The position numbers and the translations under genes are program-made. The notes under the pieces were generated by a model, which was not told where the DNA came from, did not search any database, and saw only the letters and a program-made list of their open reading frames with translations. Below are positions 8,961 to 15,997 of a stretch of DNA of 38,585 bases, piece by piece. Numbering within the stretch: position 1 is the stretch's first letter; every line of letters starts with the position of its first letter. The DNA comes from JBFWYO01 sp050186335 (GTDB lineage Bacteria; Pseudomonadota; Alphaproteobacteria; Bin65), in assembly GCA_050186335.1 (NCBI GenBank), contig JBFWYO010000047.1:1-38585 (forward strand). Direction: 5' to 3'.

Positions 8961-9173
8961 TCAGTACGCCATCTTGCCGAAACTCGGCTTACAACCGGAT
9001 CCGGGCGCCACGTAGACCCAGAGCCAGGTGTCGGGACAGCCGAAGAAGCCATCGAGCCATCCGACGGTTTGCGCGCTCTGCGGCATCGTCGGCAAAATCG
9101 TCGCCCGCGGCATCGCCCACGATGCCGAACTCGTCAGCGCCAGAATGGCGGCCGCGCATAGAATCTTTTTCAT
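8961..9173 (-). CDS. Small secreted protein of unknown function
   Basis: I do not recognise this family. The 70-residue product begins with a textbook signal peptide (MKK, hydrophobic core ILCAAAILAL, cleavage probable after SWA at about residue 20), leaving a mature peptide of about 50 residues with two cysteines (about 46 and 61), several tryptophans and glycines, suited to one disulphide in the periplasm. The ribosome site GGAGG lies 5 nt before ATG 9173; an adjacent ATG at 9176 is too close to it. A hairpin terminator with a T-rich tail lies 34 bp after the stop. Ribosome site, signal peptide and terminator together make this a real gene rather than a chance frame. It has no operon partner. 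Confidence 0.75.
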   Translation of the reverse strand: MKKILCAAAILALTSSASWAMPRATILPTMPQSAQTVGWLDGFFGCPDTWLWVYVAPGSGCKPSFGKMAY

Positions 9174-9268
9174 CATCCCCTCCGACGAACCGATAAAGTT
9201 CAGTGAGGCATTATTCGCGCCGCGAGGCGAAAAATCACGGGGCGGCACCGGACAATGAAGGGGTTAAT

Positions 9269-10090
9269 TCAGACCGCCGTCACCCGCACGCCGCCCAGCC
9301 GGGCGCTTTCGACCAGGCGCACGAAATCCGTGTAGAACGCGACGTAATCCCGATGCGGATCCTGGCCCGTGGCGCGGATCGCGTCCTGGCGAAGACCTTC
9401 GTACATCGCGAGACGCTCTTGCAGGATCGGCACCCACTCTGCGGAGAGGTTTTCGGTTTCGACGTGCGCGAAGCCGGCGTCGCGCAACAACACGCGGTAC
9501 TGTTCGACCGTACGCAGTGTCTGCGCCGCGATTCCGCGCCACATCAGATCGCGCTCGGCGTCACTCAGACCTCGCCCGGCGATCCAGTCCGAAAACGCGA
9601 GCCGGCCGCCCCTCTTGAGCACGCGTCGGCAAGAGTTCAGCAGCGCCGACTTGTCGGGGACATGCAGAAACGCCTCCTGGCTGAGCACGGCATCGAAAGT
9701 GGCGGCGGCGAACGGCAAGGCCTGCGCATCGCCGCGCACCACCGAAACCTGTCCGTCGAGGCCGACCATCCGATTCAGCAATGCGGCACCGACAGCACGC
9801 CCGGCATGAAAATCCAGCGCCACCATGCGGCTGCCGTAGCAGCGCGCCTGGTAGCGCGCGGGGCCGGCCAGCCCGGCGCAGACATCGAGCGCCAGCGAAT
9901 CCGGATTCAGCCGCGCGCGTTCCGCCAGTGCGTCGTTCGCGGCGAGTCCGCCGTAATGATCCTGGTCATACGGGAACAGATGCTGCGCCTCGAGTCCCTC
10001 GAGGCTGCCGCGCGCGGCGCGCACCTTATCGAGCACTTGCTGCGCCGAAATCGGATGCCGGTCGTATAAGGCGGCGACATGGTCGGTCAT
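9269..10090 (-). CDS. Class I SAM-dependent methyltransferase
   Basis: A 273-residue methyltransferase of the type-11/UbiE-like group. The first ~85 residues form a helical cap with a tyrosine/histidine-rich stretch (FPYDQDHYGG). The Rossmann core has motif I LDVCAGLAGPARY, the acidic ribose-binding residue in ALDFH, motif II-like RGDAQALPFAAATFDAV and a post-core RVLKRGGRLAFSDW strand. The cap layout recalls sterol, sarcosine/glycine and phosphoethanolamine methyltransferases, but the substrate cannot be read. ATG 10090 follows AGAGG at normal distance. It is third in a MarR-tadA-methyltransferase operon, 8 bp after tadA, so it may be under control of the MarR regulator, whose ligand might be the methyltransferase substrate or product (inference). 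Confidence 0.85.
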   Translation of the reverse strand: MTDHVAALYDRHPISAQQVLDKVRAARGSLEGLEAQHLFPYDQDHYGGLAANDALAERARLNPDSLALDVCAGLAGPARYQARCYGSRMVALDFHAGRAVGAALLNRMVGLDGQVSVVRGDAQALPFAAATFDAVLSQEAFLHVPDKSALLNSCRRVLKRGGRLAFSDWIAGRGLSDAERDLMWRGIAAQTLRTVEQYRVLLRDAGFAHVETENLSAEWVPILQERLAMYEGLRQDAIRATGQDPHRDYVAFYTDFVRLVESARLGGVRVTAV

Positions 10091-10098
10091 CGGAACCT

Positions 10099-10548
10099 CT
10101 ATCTGCGCGCGCGGAAAAAATTTCGCAGCAGCTCGGCCGCGCGGCTTTCCCGGATGCCGCCGTAAATTTCCGGCCGGTGCAGGCAGGTCGGCTGCGTGAA
10201 CCAGCGCGGGCCGTGCTCGACGGCACCGCCCTTGGCGTCGACGGCGCCGTAATAAAGCCGCCGGATGCGCGCGAAACCGATGGCTGCGGCGCACATGGCG
10301 CACGGCTCGAGCGTCACATACAGATCGCAATCGACCAGGCGCGCGTCGCCGAGTCTGGCGGCGGCGGCGCGGATCGCGAGCATTTCGGCGTGCGCGGTCG
10401 GATCGTGCAGTTCTTCGGTGCGATTGCCCGACGCCGCGACGATTTCGTCGGTGCGGCCATCGACGACGACGCAGCCCACGGGTACTTCGCCGCGTGCGGC
10501 GGCCGCCTCGGCTTCGGCGAGGGCGCGATCCATCGGCCCCGGTTTCAT
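10099..10548 (-). CDS. tadA: tRNA-specific adenosine deaminase
   Basis: TadA converts adenosine 34 to inosine in tRNA-Arg(ACG) and is usually essential. The 149-residue protein carries the zinc-dependent deaminase motifs HAE (53-55, with proton-shuttling Glu55) and PCAMC (82-86, zinc ligands Cys83 and Cys86), together with the tRNA-binding AVDAKGGAVEHG region that is typical of TadA rather than of cytosine deaminases. ATG 10548 is used; ATG 10533 is an alternative. The gene is 10 bp from the MarR stop and 8 bp before the methyltransferase, so all three are probably co-transcribed, an odd setting for a housekeeping tRNA-editing enzyme. Confidence 0.93.
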   Translation of the reverse strand: MKPGPMDRALAEAEAAAARGEVPVGCVVVDGRTDEIVAASGNRTEELHDPTAHAEMLAIRAAAARLGDARLVDCDLYVTLEPCAMCAAAIGFARIRRLYYGAVDAKGGAVEHGPRWFTQPTCLHRPEIYGGIRESRAAELLRNFFRARR

Positions 10549-10558
10549 CGATCGGCGC

Positions 10559-11032
10559 TCATTTGCCGCGCCCGCGATGGGACTTCGCCTTGGCGGCGTG
10601 CACCGTGGCACGCAGATTGTCCATCAGCACGCCCCACTGAAAGCGTCCGAGCGCGTCGACCATTTCCGCCTGCGCCTTCTTCCAGATCGGCAGCGCCCGG
10701 CGCAGCGCGGCAATGCCTGCTTCGGTCGCCTGCACGTGGCGCTCGCGCTTGTCGTAGCCGCGCTCGATGCGCAGCATGCCCTGGCGTTCGAGCGGGCGCA
10801 GATTGCGCGTCAGCGTGGTGCGGTCCATCACCAGCCGGTCGGCCAATTGGTTCATGGTCAGCGGCGCGCCGGCCAGCGCCGCCAGGATCGGCAGCTGGGT
10901 GATCTTGATGCCGACCGGATCGAGCATCGCTTCGTAATGCTGCGTGACCGTGCGCGCGGCCTGGCGCAGGTTGAGGCAGGTGCATTGTTCGAGTTCGGCC
11001 AGGCCGTCGATATTGGGCGCGTGCGGGTTCAT
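10559..11032 (-). CDS. MarR-family transcriptional regulator
   Basis: A 157-residue winged-helix regulator. The DNA-binding region spans about 55-115: helices around LTMNQLADRLVMDRTTLTRNLRPLERQGM, then the wing IERGYDKRERHVQATEAG. The N- and C-terminal helices form the dimer interface. A Cys-Thr-Cys motif near residue 22 at the start of the first long helix is notable and could be a redox or metal-sensing site, though some relatives keep it without a proven role. It leads the operon with tadA and the methyltransferase and is divergent from the C26 amidotransferase gene; MarR proteins commonly repress their own operon and the divergent one. The upstream gap has an AT-rich patch that may hold its operator. 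Confidence 0.9.
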   Translation of the reverse strand: MNPHAPNIDGLAELEQCTCLNLRQAARTVTQHYEAMLDPVGIKITQLPILAALAGAPLTMNQLADRLVMDRTTLTRNLRPLERQGMLRIERGYDKRERHVQATEAGIAALRRALPIWKKAQAEMVDALGRFQWGVLMDNLRATVHAAKAKSHRGRGK

Positions 11033-11050
11033 CGGATGGCTGCGTTCATG

Positions 11051-11070
11051 ATATAAGTGTAGTTGCACAT
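11051..11070. promoter_or_regulatory. Candidate MarR operator / promoter patch
   Basis: In an otherwise very GC-rich gap between the divergent MarR and C26 genes, 11051-11070 is AT-rich (ATATAAGTGTAGTTGCACAT). It holds a GTG-N6-CAC inverted repeat around TAGTTG. Position, 20-40 bp before the MarR start, fits an autoregulatory site. The symmetry is weak. Confidence 0.35.
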
Positions 11071-11193
11071 GGAGCCGGCGGAGGGTCAAGCGCCATTCCG
11101 CCGGCGGCCAAGCGCCTTGCAGATCAGCCGGTCTTGCCCCATATCAACGCCCGGCGGCCTGCTCGCCCCGACCGCCGCAGTAATGAGAGTCTC

Positions 11194-11907
11194 ATGCCCC
11201 GCCCGCAGATCGGCATCACCTTGGACGCGGAACAGCCCGGCGGCTATTCCAGGTTTCCTTGGTATGCCTGCCGCGAGAATTATTTCGGCGCCATAGTGAC
11301 AACCGGCGGGCTGCCGTTCGCCCTGCCGCACGAACCCGACATGGCCGAAGCGTATCTGGACACGATCGACGGGTTGATCGTCACCGGTGGCGCGTTCGAC
11401 GTCGACCCGGCCATTTACGGCGACGCCACGCGGCACGAGAAAGTCACCACCAAGGACCGCCGCACGCAGTTCGAGTTTGCCGTGACGCGCGGCGCGCTGG
11501 CCCGCAATCTGCCGGTGCTCGGCATTTGCGGCGGCCAGCAACTGCTCAACGTCGTTTTGGGCGGCACGCTGATCCAGCACATACCGGACGAAGTGCCGAA
11601 CGCGCTGGAGCACGAGCAGAAGAATCCGCGCGACCAGGCCGGGCACGAGGTCAGCATCAAGAAGAACACGCTGCTGTACCGGATCACCGGCGCCGAGACT
11701 TTGGCGGTCAACAGCGCGCACCACCAGGCGGCGAAGGCGGTGCCTGCGGGCGCGCTGATCGATGCGGTGGCGCCCGACGGCGTGATCGAGGGCATCGAAG
11801 ACCCGCGCTACAAATTCTGTTTGGGCGTGCAATGGCATCCGGAATTCTTCATCAGCGACGGCGACCGCAAGATATTCCAAGCGTTCGTCGACGCCTGTGC
11901 GCGCTAA
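11194..11907 (+). CDS. Class I glutamine amidotransferase-like hydrolase (peptidase C26)
   Basis: A 237-residue member of the gamma-glutamyl-GABA hydrolase (PuuD-like) peptidase C26 family, which hydrolyses gamma-glutamyl amides. The catalytic triad is visible: nucleophile Cys112 in GICGG and the His and Glu of WHPE about 25 residues from the end. The TGGAFDVDP block is the oxyanion-side motif of the family. Start ATG 11194 gives the conserved N-terminus; the frame is open upstream to 11134 but that part is not conserved. The next gene begins with GTG inside its last codons. The neighbours are RNA-modification genes, so the putrescine-pathway role of PuuD should not be assumed. Confidence 0.88.
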   Translation: MPRPQIGITLDAEQPGGYSRFPWYACRENYFGAIVTTGGLPFALPHEPDMAEAYLDTIDGLIVTGGAFDVDPAIYGDATRHEKVTTKDRRTQFEFAVTRGALARNLPVLGICGGQQLLNVVLGGTLIQHIPDEVPNALEHEQKNPRDQAGHEVSIKKNTLLYRITGAETLAVNSAHHQAAKAVPAGALIDAVAPDGVIEGIEDPRYKFCLGVQWHPEFFISDGDRKIFQAFVDACAR

Positions 11908-12763
11908 ACCACCGGTGAAATCCGCTCCGCAAACGCCGCGCGACGACGGCAAGGGCGAGCGCATCGCCAAGCGCCTGGCGCGCGCCGGCGTATGCTCGCG
12001 CCGCGAGGCCGAACGCTGGATCGAGCAGGGCCGCGTGGCGGTCGACGGCGTGGTGCTGACCACGCCGGCATTCCTGGTCACCGAGGCCAGCGAAATCGTG
12101 GTCGACGGCAAGCCGGTGCGGCGCGCCCCACCCACGCGGTTATGGCGCTTCAACAAGCCCGAAGGGGTCATGACCACGCACAGCGATCCGCAGGGGCGGC
12201 AGACGCTGTTCCAGATGCTGCCGGCGGGATTTCCGCGCGTGGTCTCGGTCGGCCGCCTGGACCTTAATTCCGAAGGCTTGATCCTGTTGACCAACGACGG
12301 CGAGTTGGCGCGGCGGTTGGAACTGCCGGTCAATGCATTGCCGCGCCGCTATCGGGTGCGCATTTACGGTTTCGTGCGCGCGACCGATATCGCCAAGCTG
12401 GCCGAAGGCATCACCATCGAGGGCGTCAATTACGGCGCGATCGACGCAGCGCTCGAAAAGCAAACCGGCTCGAACGCGTGGCTGACCATGACCTTGCGCG
12501 AAGGCAAGAACCGCGAAATTCGCCGCGTCTGCGAAGCGTTCGGCTGGCGCGTCAACCGGCTGATTCGCGTCGCCTATGGGCCGTTCGAGTTGGTCAATCT
12601 GCCGATCGGCGCGGTCGACGAGATCGATGCGTCGGAAATCGGCCGCGGCCTCGGCAAACTGGCGGAAGGCCTGCGTTTGCGCCTGCCCGAGCCGCGCCGC
12701 GAGTATCGCGGCGACCGGCCGAACCGCCCTGGACCGAAGCACCATGCGCATCGTCGGCGGTAA
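11897..12763 (+). CDS. rluB: 23S rRNA pseudouridine synthase, RluB/RsuA family
   Basis: A 288-residue pseudouridine synthase. An S4 RNA-binding domain (about 20-75, with VCSRREAERWIEQGRV) is followed by the RsuA/RluB catalytic domain containing GRLDLNSEGLILLTNDG; Asp122 is the nucleophile. The later REGKNREIRR motif is also family-typical. RluB in E. coli modifies U2605 of 23S rRNA; RluE, RluF and RsuA are relatives, and the RluB call rests on length, the S4 domain and common alphaproteobacterial annotation. The start is GTG 11897, overlapping the end of the C26 gene. The C-terminus is a basic tail rich in Arg, Pro and His. It overlaps rsmD by 20 bases, a pairing very common in alphaproteobacteria. 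Confidence 0.9.
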   Translation: MRAKPPVKSAPQTPRDDGKGERIAKRLARAGVCSRREAERWIEQGRVAVDGVVLTTPAFLVTEASEIVVDGKPVRRAPPTRLWRFNKPEGVMTTHSDPQGRQTLFQMLPAGFPRVVSVGRLDLNSEGLILLTNDGELARRLELPVNALPRRYRVRIYGFVRATDIAKLAEGITIEGVNYGAIDAALEKQTGSNAWLTMTLREGKNREIRRVCEAFGWRVNRLIRVAYGPFELVNLPIGAVDEIDASEIGRGLGKLAEGLRLRLPEPRREYRGDRPNRPGPKHHAHRRR

Positions 12764-13313
12764 GCATCGCGGCCGGGCGCTCGCGGCGCCGGAGGGCGAA
12801 TCGGTGCGCCCGACCGCCGACCGCACGCGCGAATCGATTTTCAATATCCTGGCGCACGCCGGCTGGGGCGCCGGCGGCGCTTCGCCGCTGATCGGTGCGC
12901 GCGTGCTCGACGCGTTCTGCGGCACCGGCGCCATGGGCCTGGAGGCGCTCTCGCGCGGCGCCGCGTTCGCGACCTTCATCGACAAGGACGCGCGCACGAT
13001 TACGTTTGCGCGCGGCAATGCCGAAAAGCTGCGCGAATCCGAACACGCGCATTTTGTGCGTTCGGATGCGACCAAGCCGCCGCCGGCCGCGAAGCCGTGC
13101 GCCATTGCGTTTCTCGACCCGCCCTACGGCAGCGATCTTGTCTCCCCGGCGCTGAACGCGCTGGCCGATGCCGGCTGGTTCGCGGTCGGCGCCATCGTCT
13201 GCGTGGAGTTCTCCGCGAAGCAGAAGGAGTTCGCCCCGCCGCCGCGCTTCGATCTGCTCGATACGCGTCGCTACGGCGCCGCCGCGGTTGCGTTCCTGCG
13301 CTATCTCGGCTGA
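12744..13313 (+). CDS. rsmD: 16S rRNA (guanine-966 N2) methyltransferase
   Basis: RsmD methylates G966 of 16S rRNA in the 30S subunit using SAM. The 189-residue protein starts with the family hallmark RIVGGKHRGR, then RPTADRTRESIFNIL, the SAM-binding motif LDAFCGTGAMGLEALSRGA (about 55-73) and the catalytic N/DPPY-type motif DPPYG at 125-129. Size and order match the family. ATG 12744 lies inside rluB, so translation is likely coupled, and both products act on rRNA. Its 3' end overlaps the converging LysR gene by 13 bp, leaving no room for a separate terminator. Confidence 0.95.
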   Translation: MRIVGGKHRGRALAAPEGESVRPTADRTRESIFNILAHAGWGAGGASPLIGARVLDAFCGTGAMGLEALSRGAAFATFIDKDARTITFARGNAEKLRESEHAHFVRSDATKPPPAAKPCAIAFLDPPYGSDLVSPALNALADAGWFAVGAIVCVEFSAKQKEFAPPPRFDLLDTRRYGAAAVAFLRYLG

Positions 13314-14227
13314 TCGAACGCGCGCGCCTGCGCCAGCATCCAGTCGCAGAACGCGGCCACGCGTGGCTCGCGGGTTTTTGCCGGCGCGGTCACGATGTAG
13401 TACGCGAACGCCGCCTCGTGACTGACCGTGAACGGGCGCACCAAACGTCCCGCGCGCAATTCGTCGCCGACCACGGCGCTGCGGCCGAGCGCAACGCCCG
13501 CGCCAGCCATCGCAACGGCGTACAGTGTCGTCGAGTCGGTGAAGCGCGGGCCTTTCGAGACGTCCATATCCTCGACGCCGAATTCCTTCAGCCACGGATC
13601 CCAGACCGCCCAATGTTCGTTGGACTGCACGTCGGCGTCGTGCAGCAGCATGTGCTGGCGCAGGTCGCGCGGCCGGCGCAGCGCGCGCGCCCCGTCCAGC
13701 AACGACGGCGCGCACACGGGGAATACTTCTTCGCGCATCAGCAGTTCGGCGTTCAGGCCGGGATGATGGCCGCGCCCGTAGCGCACGCCGATATCCGCCT
13801 CGCCGGCCAGCAGATCGACGCGCCTGCCTTCCGATCGCACGATCACCGCGATGTCGGGGTAACGCTGCAGGAAATCCGGCAGCCGCGCGGCGAGCCAGCA
13901 ATTCGCCAGCGACGGCAGCATGCTGACAGTGACGAACCCTTTGAGCGCACCGCCCTTGAGCTGCGACGTCGCGCGCGCCATGCGGTCGAAACCGTCGGAC
14001 AGCGCCGGCATCAGGAACTGCCCGGCGTCGGTGAGCGAGACGCGCTTGCCGTGGCGGCGGAACAGCGCGACGCCGAGCTGCGCTTCGAGTCCGCGCACCT
14101 GCTGGCTGATGGCCGCCGGGGTCACGTTCAATTCCTGCGCCGCGCGCACGAAATTGCCGTGCCGGGCCGCGGCTTCGAAGGCGCGAAGCCCATTCAGGGG
14201 CGGCAGTCGGCGCTGGGTGCCGGTCAT
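13301..14227 (-). CDS. LysR-family transcriptional regulator (GcvA-like)
   Basis: A 308-residue LysR-type regulator. The N-terminal helix-turn-helix (about 10-68) begins LPPLNGLRAFEAAARHGNF and includes NVTPAAISQQVRGLE, the form typical of the GcvA subgroup. The C-terminal two-lobed effector domain follows (about 95-300). It is divergent from a small DUF1127 gene, with 108 bp between the starts holding a perfect inverted repeat, so self-regulation and control of DUF1127 are likely by the usual LysR pattern. The effector is unknown. The last codons overlap the end of rsmD. GcvA-type regulators are numerous in alphaproteobacteria and often control unrelated genes, so a link to glycine cleavage should not be inferred. 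Confidence 0.93.
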   Translation of the reverse strand: MTGTQRRLPPLNGLRAFEAAARHGNFVRAAQELNVTPAAISQQVRGLEAQLGVALFRRHGKRVSLTDAGQFLMPALSDGFDRMARATSQLKGGALKGFVTVSMLPSLANCWLAARLPDFLQRYPDIAVIVRSEGRRVDLLAGEADIGVRYGRGHHPGLNAELLMREEVFPVCAPSLLDGARALRRPRDLRQHMLLHDADVQSNEHWAVWDPWLKEFGVEDMDVSKGPRFTDSTTLYAVAMAGAGVALGRSAVVGDELRAGRLVRPFTVSHEAAFAYYIVTAPAKTREPRVAAFCDWMLAQARAFDQPR

Positions 14228-14245
14228 GGTTCGGGCGCCTCAATA

Positions 14246-14290
14246 GATAGAAAAACTTATCCTAGGACAAAGATATCATCGTTTTCTATC
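14246..14290. promoter_or_regulatory. Divergent LysR operator candidate
   Basis: Perfect inverted repeat GATAGAAAA (14246-14254) and TTTTCTATC (14282-14290) with 27 bp between, in the AT-rich gap between lysR and the DUF1127 gene. Between the arms lie two small palindromes, TCCTAGGA at 14260-14267 and GATATC at 14272-14277. The arrangement suits a LysR tetramer bridging two sites, one near each promoter. Confidence 0.55.
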
Positions 14291-14335
14291 AATAAAAGCT
14301 CGTGTCATGGTCCGCGCAACAGACAGGAGCCCGCC

Positions 14336-14566
14336 ATGACCACCGACACGCTTCACCTGCACCCGACTCCCGCGGCCGCGCACCGTGCCGTGCGCCTTCC
14401 GCTGGGCTGGCTTGCCGCCGGCATCGACGCCTGGATGAGTTGGCTCGAACGGCGCGAACAAATGCGGCTGCTGCAGGCAATGGACGATTTGCAGCTGAAG
14501 GATATCGGTATTACCCGCACCGACGTGCTGCGCGAACTCAAGGGTCGATCGTCGCCGTATTACTGA
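14336..14566 (+). CDS. DUF1127 domain small protein
   Basis: A 76-residue protein whose C-terminal half carries the DUF1127 motif: an amphipathic helix (WLERREQMRLLQAMDDLQLKD) followed by the IGITRTDVLREL turn-helix. Small arginine-rich DUF1127 proteins in other alphaproteobacteria take part in sRNA turnover and in phosphate and carbon metabolism; this one has a longer N-terminal extension with a hydrophobic LPLGWLAAGIDAWM stretch. ATG 14336 has AGGAG at proper distance. It faces the LysR gene across a likely operator and converges with the MFS gene 9 bp beyond its stop. Its function here is unknown; LysR control is inferred from layout only. Confidence 0.88.
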   Translation: MTTDTLHLHPTPAAAHRAVRLPLGWLAAGIDAWMSWLERREQMRLLQAMDDLQLKDIGITRTDVLRELKGRSSPYY

Positions 14567-14575
14567 GCGCAGGCG

Positions 14576-15808
14576 TTACGAGACCGCGTCGGACGCCTTG
14601 GCCGGCGCGGCCTCGGCCGGCCGCTTGAGCAGGAAGGCCAACAGAAAGGCCAGCGCCAGCACCGCCGCCCCGGCAATGAACGGGGCATCGCGGCCGAACT
14701 GCGCGAAACAGAATCCGGCGAAGGCCGGCCCGACGATGCGGGCGAACGACTGCGCCGATTGCGAGGCGCCCATCACCGCACCTTGGATGTGCGCGGGCGT
14801 TGCGATCGAGAGATACGAATTGAGCGACGGGTGGCCGAGCCCGTAGCCCAGGCAGAATACCGCGGCGCCGGCATAGAACGCCCAGGGCATGGCGGCCAGC
14901 GGCAGCGCGCCGAGGCCGAGCGCCATGATCAAGGTGCCGAAAATGCACAGCGGCACGACGCCGAACCGCTTGCTGGCCGGGCCGACAGCGCCGCCCTGAA
15001 TCAGCGCCAGCACGATTCCGGTGAAGGCGAAGAAATAGCCGTTCTCCTGCGGACCCCACAGGAACGCGCGCTCAGTCCACAACGCGGCGACCGATTCGAG
15101 ACCGGACAATGCAATCGACACGAGCGTCAGCAAAACGATCGGCAGCGCCACGCGCCGCTCGCCGAGCGCCGTCGTGATCGCCTTGAGGCGCGGCACGCGC
15201 TCGCCGACGGGGGCATGCCGCACCGGCTCGCGCACCAACACGATCGCCATCACGACACCGAGCAGGGATACGCCGGCCGCCGACAGGAACGGCAGCAGGT
15301 AGTTGGGATTCTTGGCATCGCCGCCCGCGAGCAATCCGCCGACCGCCGGCCCCAGGATGAACCCCATGCCGATCGCCGCGCCCATCAGGCCCATTGCCTT
15401 GGGTCTCTGGGCGTGCGTCGTCACGTCGGCGATATAGGCTTGCGCGACCGCGAGCTTGCCGGCGACCAAGCCGCCGAACGCGCGCGCGAGGAACAGCATC
15501 AGCAGCGAATCGACGAAGGCGAGCCAGGTGAACGCGAGCGCCGAGCCGATCAGACTCAACACCAGCACCGGCTTGCGGCCCCATTTGTCGCTGATCCAAC
15601 CCCAGATCCATGCCACCGCCAACTGGCACACCGAGAAGGTCGACATCAGCAGCGTCACCACATCGGGCGAAGCGCCGAATTTTTGCGCGTAGTACGGCGT
15701 CAGCGGAATGATCATGCCGAACGCGACCATGTCGATGAACACGGCGAGCAGGACGACCGGATAGGCGGCGTTACGGCCGGTCGTTGAATTTGGGGGCGCT
15801 ACGGACAT
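14576..15808 (-). CDS. MFS transporter, TetA-like drug/proton antiporter group
   Basis: A 410-residue major facilitator with about 12 hydrophobic segments. The first segment (AVFIDMVAFGMIIPLTPYYA) and the loop 2-3 motif GWISDKWGRKPVL are of the TetA/DHA1 type; GLMGAAIGMGFILGPAVGGLLAG is the motif C of antiporters. It should export a small molecule against protons across the inner membrane; the substrate is not evident and tetracycline resistance should not be assumed. ATG 15808 is used; the frame is open further upstream but loses hydrophobic and conserved character. No regulator adjoins it directly. About 190 bp of unremarkable sequence separates it from mutL. Confidence 0.9.
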   Translation of the reverse strand: MSVAPPNSTTGRNAAYPVVLLAVFIDMVAFGMIIPLTPYYAQKFGASPDVVTLLMSTFSVCQLAVAWIWGWISDKWGRKPVLVLSLIGSALAFTWLAFVDSLLMLFLARAFGGLVAGKLAVAQAYIADVTTHAQRPKAMGLMGAAIGMGFILGPAVGGLLAGGDAKNPNYLLPFLSAAGVSLLGVVMAIVLVREPVRHAPVGERVPRLKAITTALGERRVALPIVLLTLVSIALSGLESVAALWTERAFLWGPQENGYFFAFTGIVLALIQGGAVGPASKRFGVVPLCIFGTLIMALGLGALPLAAMPWAFYAGAAVFCLGYGLGHPSLNSYLSIATPAHIQGAVMGASQSAQSFARIVGPAFAGFCFAQFGRDAPFIAGAAVLALAFLLAFLLKRPAEAAPAKASDAVS

Positions 15809-15997
15809 CGGCGAAAATAATGGCTCGGCACAAGCAGTTGGGCGGGCGGAACACGGCCGGATCGGCCGGACTCCGGAGGCGGCGCACTTTAGACGGAGTG
15901 GTGCCCCGAGGCTACAGCAAGGGTTGTCGCAGCTTCCGTCCCGCCCCTGACGTCCTTCAGCTTCGCGCACCGGCAAGTGCGGGGTCGCGGCGCGTTC

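Noticed and set aside
14576..15808. Tetracycline resistance gene
   Set aside because: TetA-like motifs define a broad antiporter group; there is no TetR regulator or mobile element beside it.
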